Source of the DNA: DATMGU01 sp035555315
GTDB taxonomy: Bacteria; Pseudomonadota; Alphaproteobacteria; ATCC43930; CGMCC-115725
Direction: 5' to 3'
Length of the DNA stretch: 64,000 nt
Assembly: GCA_035555315.1 (NCBI GenBank)
Contig: DATMGU010000133.1
Span: 1-64,000, forward strand
In this document: positions 34,809-43,958 of the stretch, piece by piece
Position numbering within the stretch: the first letter of the stretch is position 1
How the letters are laid out: the number at the start of each line of letters is the position of its first letter
The notes under the pieces: model-generated
Seen by the model: only the letters and a program-made list of their open reading frames with translations
Databases searched by the model: none
What the model was told of the DNA's origin: nothing
Made by a program: the position numbers and the translations under genes

Positions 34809-35830
34809 GCGGGCATCTCGGTCACCGGCACCTCAATCAAAGGATGAAAGCATCGATATTCCCGATCACCCACCGGCAGGAGGGGCACGTCGGCGGCGCA
34901 GGCGGCATCGGCCCGGGCGCAGCGCGTCCGGAAGGCGCAGCCTTTCGGCAGATGCAGCATGCTCGGCATCATTCCGGGTATCTGCTGGAGCCGCTCGCCC
35001 CGCCGGTTTCGGCTGGGGACGGAGCCGATCAAGCCCGCCGTGTAGGGATGCAGCGGGCGATCCAGAACCTCGGCCACCGGGCCGGCTTCGACGATGCGGC
35101 CGGCATACATCACAGCGATGTCGTCGGCGAGGCGCGAGACCACCGCCAGATCATGGGTGATCCAGATCAGCGCCGTATCGCTCTCGGCCACCAGCTTTTG
35201 AACCTCGGCCAGGATCTGCGCCTGGATCGTCACATCCAGCGCCGTCGTCGGTTCGTCCGCGATGATGAAGTCCGGCTTGTGCAGCAGAGCGATGGCGATG
35301 ACCACGCGCTGCCGCATGCCGCCGGAAAACTGATGCGGATAGGCGTGCAGCCGCTCCTCGGGGCTGGGGATGCCGACCATGCCGAGCGCGTCGCGCGCCC
35401 AGGCCCGCGCCTGTGCCTGGGAGACATCCGCATGCGCCCGGATCGCCTCGATCAGCTGCGTGTCGATCCGCAACACCGGATTGAGCGTCATCATCGGATC
35501 CTGGAAGATCATGGCGATGCGCCGTCCGCGCAGCCCACGCATCTCCTCGCGCGTCACCCGCGTCAGATCCCGACCGTCGAAAATGACCTGGCCGCCGACG
35601 ATCCTGCCGGGCGGATCGACCAGGCCGATGATCGAGAAGCCGGTGACCGACTTGCCCGATCCGCTTTCACCGACCAGGCCCAGGACCCGGCCGCGCTTGA
35701 CGCTGAACGACACGCCGTCGACGGCCTTCACCGAGCCGGTCTCGCCGACGAAATGCGTCCTGAGGTCGCGCACTTCGAGAATGGCGGAGGATTTGACCAC
35801 CGGGGCCATGACGGCGCCGCTTGCGCTCAT
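34805..35830 (-). CDS. Oligopeptide/dipeptide ABC transporter ATP-binding protein (OppD/DppD-type)
   Basis: 341 residues from ATG 35830; the much longer open frame upstream is out of frame with the permease and spurious. Walker A GLVGESGSGKSVTG, FQDPMMTLNPV, signature FSGGMRQRVVIAIAL, Walker B FIIADEPTTALD, C-terminal CAFRTRCARADAAC. ATGA couplings at both ends keep it locked to OppC and OppF expression. Confidence 0.94.
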   Translation of the reverse strand: MSASGAVMAPVVKSSAILEVRDLRTHFVGETGSVKAVDGVSFSVKRGRVLGLVGESGSGKSVTGFSIIGLVDPPGRIVGGQVIFDGRDLTRVTREEMRGLRGRRIAMIFQDPMMTLNPVLRIDTQLIEAIRAHADVSQAQARAWARDALGMVGIPSPEERLHAYPHQFSGGMRQRVVIAIALLHKPDFIIADEPTTALDVTIQAQILAEVQKLVAESDTALIWITHDLAVVSRLADDIAVMYAGRIVEAGPVAEVLDRPLHPYTAGLIGSVPSRNRRGERLQQIPGMMPSMLHLPKGCAFRTRCARADAACAADVPLLPVGDREYRCFHPLIEVPVTEMPA

Positions 35831-36753
35831 ATCCGCCCCCGCACGTTGAGCACGTCGCGCAGGCGGTCGCCGACCAGGTTGATGGCGACGACGGTCACCA
35901 GCAGCGCCACCCCCGGATAGAAGCTGATCCAGGTCATGCCCGACAGCATGTATTGGTAACCGTTGGCGACCAGCAGACCGAGGCTCGGTTCGGTCACCGG
36001 CACGCCCAGCCCCAGAAACGACAAGGTCGCCTCCAGGGCGATGGCGCGCGCCACCTGCACCGTCGCGATGACGATCAGCGGCGGCAGGCAATTGGGCAGA
36101 AGGTGGGTGAAGACGATGCGCCAGCGCGGAATCGCCAGGGCCTCCGCCGCCTCGATATATTCCTTGCGCCGCTCGACCAGGGCGGTCGCCCGTGCCGCCC
36201 GCGCATAGGTCGCCCATTCGACGATCACCAGAGCCAGCACGACGTTGGCGATGCCCTTGCCGAGGAAGGCCAGGATCATCAAGGCGACGAGAATGGCGGG
36301 AAAGGACAGCTGCAGATCGACGATGCGCATGATCACGGTTTCAGTCCGCCGCCCGGCATAGGCGGCGATCAGACCGGCCGAGGTGCCGACGATGGTGGCG
36401 AACAGCGCCGAACTCACCCCCACGCTCAACGAGATGCGCAGCCCGTAGATGATGCCGGACAGCATGTCGCGGCCTTGATCGTCCGTCCCCAGCCAGAAAA
36501 TCATCCCGGTCGTCGATTCCGAGCCCGGTGGAAGCCGGCTGTTCATGATGTCGAGTTGCAGAAGATCGTAGGGGTTCTGCGGGGCGACCAGCGGCGCCAG
36601 GAGGGCGAGGCCAACGATCGACGCCAGCAGAACAAGGCCGAAGATGGCCCCGGAGGAGCGCAAGTAGGCCCGCGCCGTTTGGCGGAACGGCGCTTCCTCG
36701 CCGATCGGGAGAATGGCGGACGCCGGCAGCAGCGACAGGTCTTCCGCGCTCAT
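35827..36753 (-). CDS. Peptide ABC transporter permease (OppC/DppC-type)
   Basis: 308 residues. OppC-type N-terminal TMS then the DQGRDMLSGIIYGLRISLSV motif, and the EAA loop EAAEALAIPRWRIVFTHLLPN facing the ATPases. The start overlaps the OppB-type stop by four bases. Six membrane segments are expected. Confidence 0.93.
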   Translation of the reverse strand: MSAEDLSLLPASAILPIGEEAPFRQTARAYLRSSGAIFGLVLLASIVGLALLAPLVAPQNPYDLLQLDIMNSRLPPGSESTTGMIFWLGTDDQGRDMLSGIIYGLRISLSVGVSSALFATIVGTSAGLIAAYAGRRTETVIMRIVDLQLSFPAILVALMILAFLGKGIANVVLALVIVEWATYARAARATALVERRKEYIEAAEALAIPRWRIVFTHLLPNCLPPLIVIATVQVARAIALEATLSFLGLGVPVTEPSLGLLVANGYQYMLSGMTWISFYPGVALLVTVVAINLVGDRLRDVLNVRGRI

Positions 36754-37727
36754 GGCTCCTGCCCTTGCAGACGCACCCGCGGGTCGAGTGCCGTATAGAT
36801 CAAATCGACCAGCAGATTGATCATGACGAAGAACACCACGATGATCATCAGGTATGCCGTGATGATCGGCCGATCGAGCACGTTGATGCTGTCGATGATC
36901 AGCTTGCCCATGCCCGGCCAGCCGAAGATGCTTTCCGTCACCACCGAGAAGGCGACGGTCGAGCCGAATTCCAGGCCGACCACCGTCACCACCGGGATCA
37001 TGATGTTCTTCAGCACGTGAACGCCGATGACCCGGCCCTCCGTGAGGCCCTTGGCGCGGGCGAACTTGATGAAATCGAGCGGCAGGATTTCCGCCACCCC
37101 GGCACGTGTCAGACGCAAGACCAGCGATGCGTTGAACAGGGCGAGATTGAAGGCCGGCAGCATGAGGTGGTGCAGGCCGTCCCTGGTCATGAAGGCCCAG
37201 CGCACGCCGAGAAACGCCGCCGTGTCGCCGCGCCCGCCGCTCGGCAGCCAGCCGAGCTCGACGGCGAACACCATGATCAGCACCATGCCGATCCAGAATG
37301 TCGGCAGCGAAAAGCCCAGTATGCTGACGGTCATGATGATGCGGCTCATGATGCCATGCGGCCGGAGCCCGGCGTAAAGCCCGAGCGGGATGCCGATCAG
37401 GACGGCGAAGAGCATCGCGCAGACCGCCAGCTCCAACGTCGCCGGCAGGCGCTGCACGATCACCTTGAGCGCTGATTCGTTGTAGACGTAGCTCTTGCCC
37501 AGATTGCCTTCCAGGGCGCCTCTGACAAAGTGCAGGTATTGCTCCCAGAGCGGGCGATCGAGACCGAGCTCCTGGACAACCCGTGCCCGTTCGGCCTGAT
37601 CGGCATCCGGTGAAACCAGGATATGGACCGGGTCGCCGATGACGTTGACGGCCATGAAGACGATCACCGTCATGGCGACCATGACCATGATCGCTTGGAT
37701 CAGCCGTCTGATGATCGATGCCGTCAT
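36750..37727 (-). CDS. Peptide ABC transporter permease (OppB/DppB-type)
   Basis: 325 residues. Typical start MTASIIRRLIQAIMVMVAMT, then GDP near residue 31, GLDRPLWEQYLHF, and the EAA-like loop KFARAKGLTEGRVIGVHVLKN. The ending FFVMINLLVDLIYTALDPRVR is a DppB hallmark. The ATG shares a base with the previous stop (TGATG), so translation is coupled to the alpha/beta-hydrolase upstream. Confidence 0.94.
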   Translation of the reverse strand: MTASIIRRLIQAIMVMVAMTVIVFMAVNVIGDPVHILVSPDADQAERARVVQELGLDRPLWEQYLHFVRGALEGNLGKSYVYNESALKVIVQRLPATLELAVCAMLFAVLIGIPLGLYAGLRPHGIMSRIIMTVSILGFSLPTFWIGMVLIMVFAVELGWLPSGGRGDTAAFLGVRWAFMTRDGLHHLMLPAFNLALFNASLVLRLTRAGVAEILPLDFIKFARAKGLTEGRVIGVHVLKNIMIPVVTVVGLEFGSTVAFSVVTESIFGWPGMGKLIIDSINVLDRPIITAYLMIIVVFFVMINLLVDLIYTALDPRVRLQGQEP

Positions 37728-38605
37728 CAGACCCGCGCGGCCATCGCGGGGGCGTTCCGCCGATGGTTCAGCGTTTCGGCCAGGAAATCCTTGACCGGGT
37801 CGAGGGCCTTGAACCGATCATGCGAGACCCCGGGCAGCAGGTCGAAGCGCACCCGCACCCCGGCCTGTTCGAAGGATTTGCACAAGGCTCTCAGGCGTTC
37901 GGGCCGGGTGCGGCCCGCCTCGTTGGCGCCGGGCATCCAGAAGCGGCCGCCTTCCTGATGGGTGATTTCCCAAGTTTCCAGATCGGCATCGCCGACGATC
38001 ATCTGGACCGGCACCTTGGCCAGCGCCGCGGCATCGAAGGTGATGCCGAACGTCGCCGGCAGATCGCGAATGCCGACCCACCAGTCGCGCGTCGGATCCA
38101 GCAGGGTGACCGACCCCGGCGCCCCGATCGACGCCGCCCACAACTTGTCCGGGTGCAGGATCGCGAAACGATGGGCGAAATGCCCGCCGCCGGAGAAGCC
38201 GAACAGGGCAAAGCGGCTCCAGTCCTGGCGATACTTGGCGGCGACCTCGTCGACGATCGCGAGCAGCACCTTGTCGTACCGGATATCGCCTTCCACCATG
38301 TATTTGTAGCCACTGCGGGCGTCGTCCCCCAGCACGTTCATGGGAAAGATCGGGCATAGGATCGCGCAGTCGTTCCAGCGTCCGAACTCCGCGAAACCGT
38401 CGCGGAAATCCAGGAAGGACGTGCGTCCCGTACCATGCACGGCGACCAGCAGGTCGACCTTGGTTCCGTTCCCGACGGCGGGCGGCACATAGAGGCAGTA
38501 GTGAAAACGCGGATCCATCCGGGAGGCGAAGATCGCGGTCGGTCCCAGATCATAGATGGCGCGGCCGCGATCGGACGCGGCCGCCTCGGTCATCGTCGTC
38601 GTCAA
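37727..38605 (-). CDS. Alpha/beta-hydrolase (esterase/PHB-depolymerase-like)
   Basis: 292 residues. VDLLVAVHGTGRTSFLDFRD gives the oxyanion-loop strand; nucleophile elbow GFSGGGHFAHRFA; an aspartate in MIVGDADLETW and His in LPGVSHDRFKAL complete the triad. No signal peptide. It is located between the binding protein and the permease genes of a peptide transporter operon, so it most likely hydrolyses the transported ester, amide or peptide. Confidence 0.85.
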   Translation of the reverse strand: MTTTMTEAAASDRGRAIYDLGPTAIFASRMDPRFHYCLYVPPAVGNGTKVDLLVAVHGTGRTSFLDFRDGFAEFGRWNDCAILCPIFPMNVLGDDARSGYKYMVEGDIRYDKVLLAIVDEVAAKYRQDWSRFALFGFSGGGHFAHRFAILHPDKLWAASIGAPGSVTLLDPTRDWWVGIRDLPATFGITFDAAALAKVPVQMIVGDADLETWEITHQEGGRFWMPGANEAGRTRPERLRALCKSFEQAGVRVRFDLLPGVSHDRFKALDPVKDFLAETLNHRRNAPAMAARV

Positions 38606-38617
38606 GGTTGGCGCTCC

Positions 38618-40228
38618 TCAGGCGGGCTTCGCGTTCATCGCGAGCGTGTATTGGTCGGCTCGTGTCGTGAACCGGATGGTCTTGCGCGCGGCCATGACCA
38701 GGACCTCGTGATGCATCGGGATCAAGGCGACGTCGCCGAAGGCCAGATCGCTGAGCTCGGCAAGCAAGGCTTCGCGCTTCGCATCGTCCAGCGTGCGCCG
38801 CGCCACCGCGAGCTTCGCATCGATCTCCGGGTTGGAATAGCGGCCCGCATTCGCGATGCCGGTCCCCTCGTCCGGCTTCTGGGTCGCGACCAGCGCCGTC
38901 ATCGGGTTCGACGTCTCCCCGGTATTCACGCCCCAGGAATCCAGGGCGACGCTGAAATCATGGGCGTCCGACCGCTTCAAATAGACCGCCCAAGGCATGA
39001 CCTCGACGCGCGTCTCCACGCCGATGCGCGTGAACATCTGCGCCACCGCCTGAACGATCTTCGAATCATTGACGATGCGGTCGTTCGGGCCATGAATCGT
39101 CAGGCGAAAGCCCTTGGGATATCCCGCCTCGGCAAGCAACGCCTTGGCCTTGGCCACATCATAGGGCATCGGCTTTAGGGTGGCCGAGGTGCCGGGTCCG
39201 CCGGCCGGCAGGAACTGGGATGCGACCACGGCATTGCCCTGCATGACCCGCTGCACGATGGCGTTGCGATCGATCGCCATCGACAGCGCCTGCCGCACCC
39301 GGCGGTCCTTCAGCGGATTGCGATCGAGCGGTTTGCCGTCCAGGTCCGAGACGAAGGGGGTGACGTCGCGGAAGGAGTCGACGGCCAGATAGACGAAGCG
39401 GCTCGAGATGCCGCGGATGATCTGGAGGCGGTCATCCTTGGTCACGCGGTCGATACCCTCGTACGGCACCTGTTCGATGAGATCGACATCACCGGCGAGC
39501 AGCGTCGCGAGACGGGCGCCCGCGTCGGTGATCATCCGCAGTTCCACGCCCGGCCAGGCCGGCTGCGGCCCCCAATAATGCGGATTATTGGCCAGCACGA
39601 TCCGGCTGCCCGGCGTGTAGTCGCGCAAGACATAGGGCCCGGTGCCGATCACCGCCCTCCCGGTATTGAAATCCTCGCTCGAACCATCCTTGAACTTGGC
39701 TCGGATGATGCGCACGCGGCTGACCGAATTGGGCAGCATCGGATCGGCGAGCTTGGTTTCGATGACGAGTTTGCCCGCCTCGGGGGAGGAGATCGACTTG
39801 ATGTTCCGGGTATAGGTGCGGAAGGACGAGTTCGTATTCGCCCGGTCGAAGGACGCCTCGATATCGTCGACCGTCAACGGTTCGCCGTCGCTGAAGCGAA
39901 CATCCCGCCGCAGCTGAAATTCCCAATGGGTATCGTCGACGGCGCGCCATTCGGTGGCGAGGCCGGGTGTCGAACGCGACGTTTCGTCGTTGGTCAGCAG
40001 CGTGTCGTAGAGATGCGTGGCGAGGGCGTTGTTCGGCGAGTTGCTCTGCAGATGCGGGTCCAACGTCGTCACCGGCGCCGACATGCCGATGCGGAGCGTC
40101 TTGCCCGCCACCGTCTGGGCGAGGGCCGTCTGAGCGAGCGCCGTCCCGATCCAACCGCTACCCGGCAAGGCGAGAACGGAGCCGAACGCGCCCTGCATCA
40201 GCAGGCGGCGTGAGAGTGTCCGGTTCAT
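38618..40228 (-). CDS. ABC transporter substrate-binding protein, family 5 (peptide type)
   Basis: 536 residues from ATG 40228, with GAGGAGCG upstream. Twin-arginine-like signal (RTLSRRLLMQGAF ... ALAQ). SBP_bac_5 marks: TLDPHLQSNSPNN, LATEWRAVDDTHWEFQLR, VRFSDGEPLTVDDIEAS and GTGPYVLRDYTPGSRIVLAN. First gene of the seven-gene transporter/hydrolase operon running to 31865. Likely binds peptides, opines or glutathione-like compounds. Confidence 0.94.
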   Translation of the reverse strand: MNRTLSRRLLMQGAFGSVLALPGSGWIGTALAQTALAQTVAGKTLRIGMSAPVTTLDPHLQSNSPNNALATHLYDTLLTNDETSRSTPGLATEWRAVDDTHWEFQLRRDVRFSDGEPLTVDDIEASFDRANTNSSFRTYTRNIKSISSPEAGKLVIETKLADPMLPNSVSRVRIIRAKFKDGSSEDFNTGRAVIGTGPYVLRDYTPGSRIVLANNPHYWGPQPAWPGVELRMITDAGARLATLLAGDVDLIEQVPYEGIDRVTKDDRLQIIRGISSRFVYLAVDSFRDVTPFVSDLDGKPLDRNPLKDRRVRQALSMAIDRNAIVQRVMQGNAVVASQFLPAGGPGTSATLKPMPYDVAKAKALLAEAGYPKGFRLTIHGPNDRIVNDSKIVQAVAQMFTRIGVETRVEVMPWAVYLKRSDAHDFSVALDSWGVNTGETSNPMTALVATQKPDEGTGIANAGRYSNPEIDAKLAVARRTLDDAKREALLAELSDLAFGDVALIPMHHEVLVMAARKTIRFTTRADQYTLAMNAKPA

Positions 40229-40389
40229 CGTGGATCGCTCCTCGTAAGGTCGCCTCGCCTCTCGCGCGATACGCAAGACCGACCACGACATGCGCGCAAG
40301 TCACCAGCCGCGGCGAAGCGCGCAACGGCTGGTGTCCAGAACCGGAATTTGCCGAGGATCACCCGTATTTGTCAACATAGATAAACCAT

Positions 40390-40408
40390 CGTTTTACTAG
40401 ACAAAACG
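40390..40408. promoter_or_regulatory. Inverted repeat in the divergent promoter, probable IclR operator
   Basis: CGTTTT-ACTAGAC-AAAACG is a perfect 6-base inverted repeat in the 229-base gap between the binding-protein gene and the iclR-type gene. Plus strand: TTGTCA (40369-40374) is followed 17 bases later by TTTTAC, so the repeat would cover the -10. Minus strand: TTGTCT lies inside it, where it would be the -35 of the transporter operon. One site could thus control both directions. Confidence 0.5.
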
Positions 40409-40457
40409 AATTCAGCCATCTAGCTTGCCTAAGGGCATCCGAAGGAGCGCTAGGACC

Positions 40458-41324
40458 ATGACCGACCAACCGGAATCCCGGTACACGGTGGATTCCGTCG
40501 ATCGGGCGATCACCCTGTTGCAAACGGTGGCCGAGCAGGCGGATCTGGGTGTGTCGGAGATCGCTCGCCGATCGGGCGACAGCAAAGGCCGCGCGTTTCG
40601 GCTGCTGCAAACCTTGGTGCGTCGCGGCTTGCTGAACCGGTCGGCGGACGGCAAAGGCTATCGTCTCGGCATCGCCACCTTGATGCTGGGCCACGCGGCG
40701 ACGGAGCAGCTGGATCTCATCCGCATCGCCGGGCCGATTCTGGAAGAGGTCGGCCAGAAAATCGGCGAGACGACGCAGCTGCGCATCCGCGACGATCAGG
40801 ACAGCCTATGCGTCGCGAAATGGGAACCGAACCGAGATATCCGGGTCAATGCGACCATCGGTCGCCGCCGCCCGCTGCATGTCGCCTCCGGCAAGGCATT
40901 CCTCGCCTATATGGGCGACGCGGAACGCGAGGCGATCCTCGGCGGCCCGTTGCAGCGCCTCACGCCGCAAACCCTGACCGACCCGCGGCAGCTGCGCGCG
41001 CGGCTGGAACAAATCCGCGCCTCGCGTTTCTTCATCAACCGTGGTGAAGTGAACGACGACGTGGCGTCGGTCACCGCGCCTATCTTCCTCGCCGAGGGCA
41101 AGGTGATCGCGACATTGAGTACTTCCGTGCCGGCCAATCGCCTATCGGAAGCCCGCGCCAACGAGTTCGGCCCCCTCATCGTGGAAGCCGCCCAGCGCAT
41201 CTCCGCGGCACTTGGATATTTTCCCCCGATCGGGAGCGTCGGCGGCCAAGCCGGCCCGTCCCAACCCTGCCCGCTCCAACCCGACTCGTCCCACCCGCGC
41301 GGACCGCTTGCCCGAAAGGTTTGA
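40458..41324 (+). CDS. IclR family transcriptional regulator
   Basis: 288 residues from ATG 40458. N-terminal HTH (VDRAITLLQTVAEQADLGVS then EIARRSGDSKGRAFRLLQTL), C-terminal ligand domain (GRRRPLHVASGKAFLAYM, the usual IclR signature, to VEAAQRISAALGY). A low-complexity tail of about 30 residues rich in Pro, Ser and Gln follows, encoded by three 15-base repeats. Divergent from the peptide transporter operon and followed seven bases later by a FAD oxidoreductase gene, so it probably controls both. Confidence 0.9.
   Translation: MTDQPESRYTVDSVDRAITLLQTVAEQADLGVSEIARRSGDSKGRAFRLLQTLVRRGLLNRSADGKGYRLGIATLMLGHAATEQLDLIRIAGPILEEVGQKIGETTQLRIRDDQDSLCVAKWEPNRDIRVNATIGRRRPLHVASGKAFLAYMGDAEREAILGGPLQRLTPQTLTDPRQLRARLEQIRASRFFINRGEVNDDVASVTAPIFLAEGKVIATLSTSVPANRLSEARANEFGPLIVEAAQRISAALGYFPPIGSVGGQAGPSQPCPLQPDSSHPRGPLARKV
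41255..41299 (+). repeat. Three 15-base tandem repeats in the iclR-type gene's 3' end
   Basis: CCCGTCCCAACCCTG, CCCGCTCCAACCCGA and CTCGTCCCACCCGCG run head to tail. In frame they encode the five-residue units PSQPC, PLQPD and SSHPR. They extend the protein past the conserved IclR domain and bring its stop to within seven bases of the next start. Likely arose by slippage. Confidence 0.6.
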
Positions 41325-41331
41325 TATCGAC

Positions 41332-42573
41332 ATGAAAACGGACGTTGTCGTCCTCGGAGCCGGCATCATCGGCGTCTCCGCGGCGCTGCACCTCCAGGCG
41401 CGTGGACGCTCGGTCGTGCTGCTCGACCGGCGCGGGGCCGGTGAGGAGACGAGCCACGGCAATGCCGGGCTGATCGAGCGCTCCAGCGTCATCCCCTATG
41501 CGTTTCCCCGCAAGCTGTCCAAGATCCTGCGCTACAGCCTCAACACATCGCTCGACGCGCGCTACCACGTCCGGCACCTGCCGGCGGCCCTGCCCTGGCT
41601 GTTCCAGTATTGGCGCCATTCCTCGCCGCGTCGGCTCGCCGAAGCCGCGGCGGCGATGCTGCCCCTGATCGAGCGCAGCCTGATCGAACACGAGCCCCTG
41701 ATGCGCGAGGCCGGCACCGAGTTCCGTCTCCGGCGAAGCGGTTGGCTGGCGGCGCATCGAAGCGAGGCGACCTTCCGTGCGGCGATCGCCGATGCCCAGG
41801 CGCTCGCCCCCTATGCCCTGTCCCATGACGTGCTGGATGGTCGAAAGCTGCGGGACCTCGAACCGCATCTCTCCGAACGGCTGGTCGGTGCCATCCATTG
41901 GCACGATCCGGCGAGCGTGAGCGATCCCGGTGCCGTGACCAAAGCCTATGGCGATCTGTTTGTCCGGCGCGGCGGCCGCTTCATCAACGGCGACGCCCGC
42001 AGCTTGGCGGCCAGCGGCGGCGCCTGGACCGCGACGACCGCCGAGGGCATCCTGACCGCCGGCGAGGCGGTCGTGGCGCTGGGGCCTTGGTCGACCGACG
42101 TGTTCACCCAATTCGGCTATCGCATCCCGCTGGGGATCAAGCGCGGTTATCACATGCATTATTCCGCCTCGGCGAACGCGGTGCTGCGGCGTCCGGTGCT
42201 CGATGCCGATAGCGGTTTTCTCCTGACGCCGATGACGCGCGGCATCCGGCTGACCACCGGCGTCGAATTCGGCGCGCGCGAGGCACCCCCATCGCCGGTA
42301 CAGCTCGACCGGGCGGAGCCGCTCGCTCGCACGATTTTCCCGCTCGACGCCCGCGTGGACGCGGCACCTTGGCTCGGCAGACGCCCGGCTTTGCCGGACA
42401 TGCGGCCGGTCATCGGTCCGGCGCCCCGGCATCGGGGTCTCTGGTTCGCCTTCGGGCATGCCCATCACGGCTTCACCCTCGGCCCGGTCACCGGACGCCT
42501 CTTGGCCGAGATGATCACCGGGCAAACCCCGGTCGTCGATCCCGCGCCCTATAGCCCCGCCCGCTTCGGCTAA
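41332..42573 (+). CDS. FAD-dependent oxidoreductase, DadA-like D-amino-acid dehydrogenase family
   Basis: 413 residues from ATG 41332. Dinucleotide-binding motif VVLGAGIIGVSAALHLQARG at 6-25 followed by VVLLDRRGAGEETSHGNAG, typical of DadA. WLGRRPALPDMRPVIGPAP and FAFGHAHHGFTLGPVTGRL near the end are the flavin-proximal motifs. It oxidises D-amino or imino acids and passes electrons to quinone. Coupling to IclR and the divergent peptide transporter suggests use of D-residue or opine-like substrates. Confidence 0.88.
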   Translation: MKTDVVVLGAGIIGVSAALHLQARGRSVVLLDRRGAGEETSHGNAGLIERSSVIPYAFPRKLSKILRYSLNTSLDARYHVRHLPAALPWLFQYWRHSSPRRLAEAAAAMLPLIERSLIEHEPLMREAGTEFRLRRSGWLAAHRSEATFRAAIADAQALAPYALSHDVLDGRKLRDLEPHLSERLVGAIHWHDPASVSDPGAVTKAYGDLFVRRGGRFINGDARSLAASGGAWTATTAEGILTAGEAVVALGPWSTDVFTQFGYRIPLGIKRGYHMHYSASANAVLRRPVLDADSGFLLTPMTRGIRLTTGVEFGAREAPPSPVQLDRAEPLARTIFPLDARVDAAPWLGRRPALPDMRPVIGPAPRHRGLWFAFGHAHHGFTLGPVTGRLLAEMITGQTPVVDPAPYSPARFG

Positions 42574-42603
42574 AGGTCCACGTTACCGGACCGTGCTCGC
42601 CGC

Positions 42604-43905
42604 TCATCGACGAGGCTTCTCTTCACAATCGATCCACGGGGCGACGCAGTCGCCGATCGCGAGCAATCTGGCATCGGCGAAGCGCGGGCCGATGATCTGG
42701 ATGCCGACCGGCAGGTTCTTCGGGCCGGTCGTGCAGGGGATGCCGAGGCAGGGCACATGCAGCAGCGTCCACATCGCGTTGAAGATGGGATTCCCCGTAT
42801 TGTGCAGCCCTTCGGGGGCTTCACCGGTCGAGGCGGGCGCCAGCACCACATCGAAATCCTCGAACATCGCGTCGAAGTCACGCCGGCAGGCCGCCGCCAA
42901 ATCATAGGCTTCGGCCATGCGCTTGCCGGTGATGGCCATCTTGTTCTCGACCTTCTCGACGAAGTCGGCATGGAGGATGTGTTTGCTGCCCAGGTATTCG
43001 GGCAGAAACGACGCCCGGCCTTCGCCATGCATGATGACGGTCTGGGCTTCGAAAAGACCCCCGAACGGCGCCGGCAAGTCGAGCGCCACAATCACGGCGC
43101 CTGCTTTCTCTAGTCGATCGGCGGCCAGTTCGAGGGTGCTCTTGCCTTCCGGTTCAGCCGTGGACCAATAGGGCGTCTCGCAGTAAGCGACCCTCAATCC
43201 CCGGATATCGAAGGGCTTTTCCTGTCCGAGGCCGAACAGCTGGAACGCTTCCGCCACCAGCGAAAGATCCGCGACCGAGCGGCCGTACCAGCCGATCGTG
43301 TCCAGCATGGTCGAATATTGCTTGGCGCCTTCCCGGCTCACCACGCCCCATGTCGGCTTCAGCCCGTAGATTCCGTTGAACGAGGCCGGCCGGATATGCG
43401 ACCCGCCGGTCTGCGTGCCGAAAGCCAAGGGCACCTGAAAATCGCCGACCGCCGCCCCCGATCCCGACGATGACCCACCCGGCGTATGCTGAAAGTTTTG
43501 GGGATTCCGGGTCGCGGCCCTGCGCCCGCCGGAGGCGAACTCGACCGTATCCGTCTTGCCCAGGATCAAGGCGCCGGACGCCCGCGCCACGGCGACGCAG
43601 GCCGCATCTTTGGCCGGCCGGTGCCCCTGATAAATTGGCGAATTATAGGTCGTCGGCATGTCGACGGTATCGATCACGTCTTTGACGCCGAACGGCAAAC
43701 CGTGCAGCGGTCCGGTCGGCGGCCGCTTGTCGATGTCGCGGGCGAGGGAAATCGCACGGTCGCGATCGATAGATGACCAGGCCTTCACGTCGGGATCGCG
43801 AATGGCGACGCGATCGAGGCAGGAGCGAACCAGCGCCTCGCTCGTGAGGGTGCCGGCGCGGATCTGTCCGGCGGCTTCGGCGGCGGTGAGGAAGCAGGGT
43901 TCCAT
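42604..43905 (-). CDS. Amidase-signature family hydrolase
   Basis: 433 residues from ATG 43905, with GGGAGA upstream. Catalytic triad regions: Lys in GLPFGVKDVIDTVDMPT and the two serines in TPGGSSSGSGAAVG ... GTQTGGSHIRPASFNGIYGLKPT. It lacks the extra C-terminal domain of AtzF-type allophanate hydrolases and its N-terminal motif differs from AtzF. It lies 53 bases after the carboxylase gene and is the only candidate here for the allophanate- or amide-cleaving step. Specificity uncertain. Confidence 0.85.
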   Translation of the reverse strand: MEPCFLTAAEAAGQIRAGTLTSEALVRSCLDRVAIRDPDVKAWSSIDRDRAISLARDIDKRPPTGPLHGLPFGVKDVIDTVDMPTTYNSPIYQGHRPAKDAACVAVARASGALILGKTDTVEFASGGRRAATRNPQNFQHTPGGSSSGSGAAVGDFQVPLAFGTQTGGSHIRPASFNGIYGLKPTWGVVSREGAKQYSTMLDTIGWYGRSVADLSLVAEAFQLFGLGQEKPFDIRGLRVAYCETPYWSTAEPEGKSTLELAADRLEKAGAVIVALDLPAPFGGLFEAQTVIMHGEGRASFLPEYLGSKHILHADFVEKVENKMAITGKRMAEAYDLAAACRRDFDAMFEDFDVVLAPASTGEAPEGLHNTGNPIFNAMWTLLHVPCLGIPCTTGPKNLPVGIQIIGPRFADARLLAIGDCVAPWIDCEEKPRR

Positions 43906-43958
43906 GATCGTCTCCCTATGGGCGCGGGGTGGGTTCGGGGTTCTTCGGTCGACTGATC

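Noticed and set aside
34805..36217. Extended N terminus of the OppD-type ATPase
   Set aside because: The extra 129 codons are a shadow of the permease gene; ATG 35830 overlaps the permease stop by four bases and starts the normal domain.
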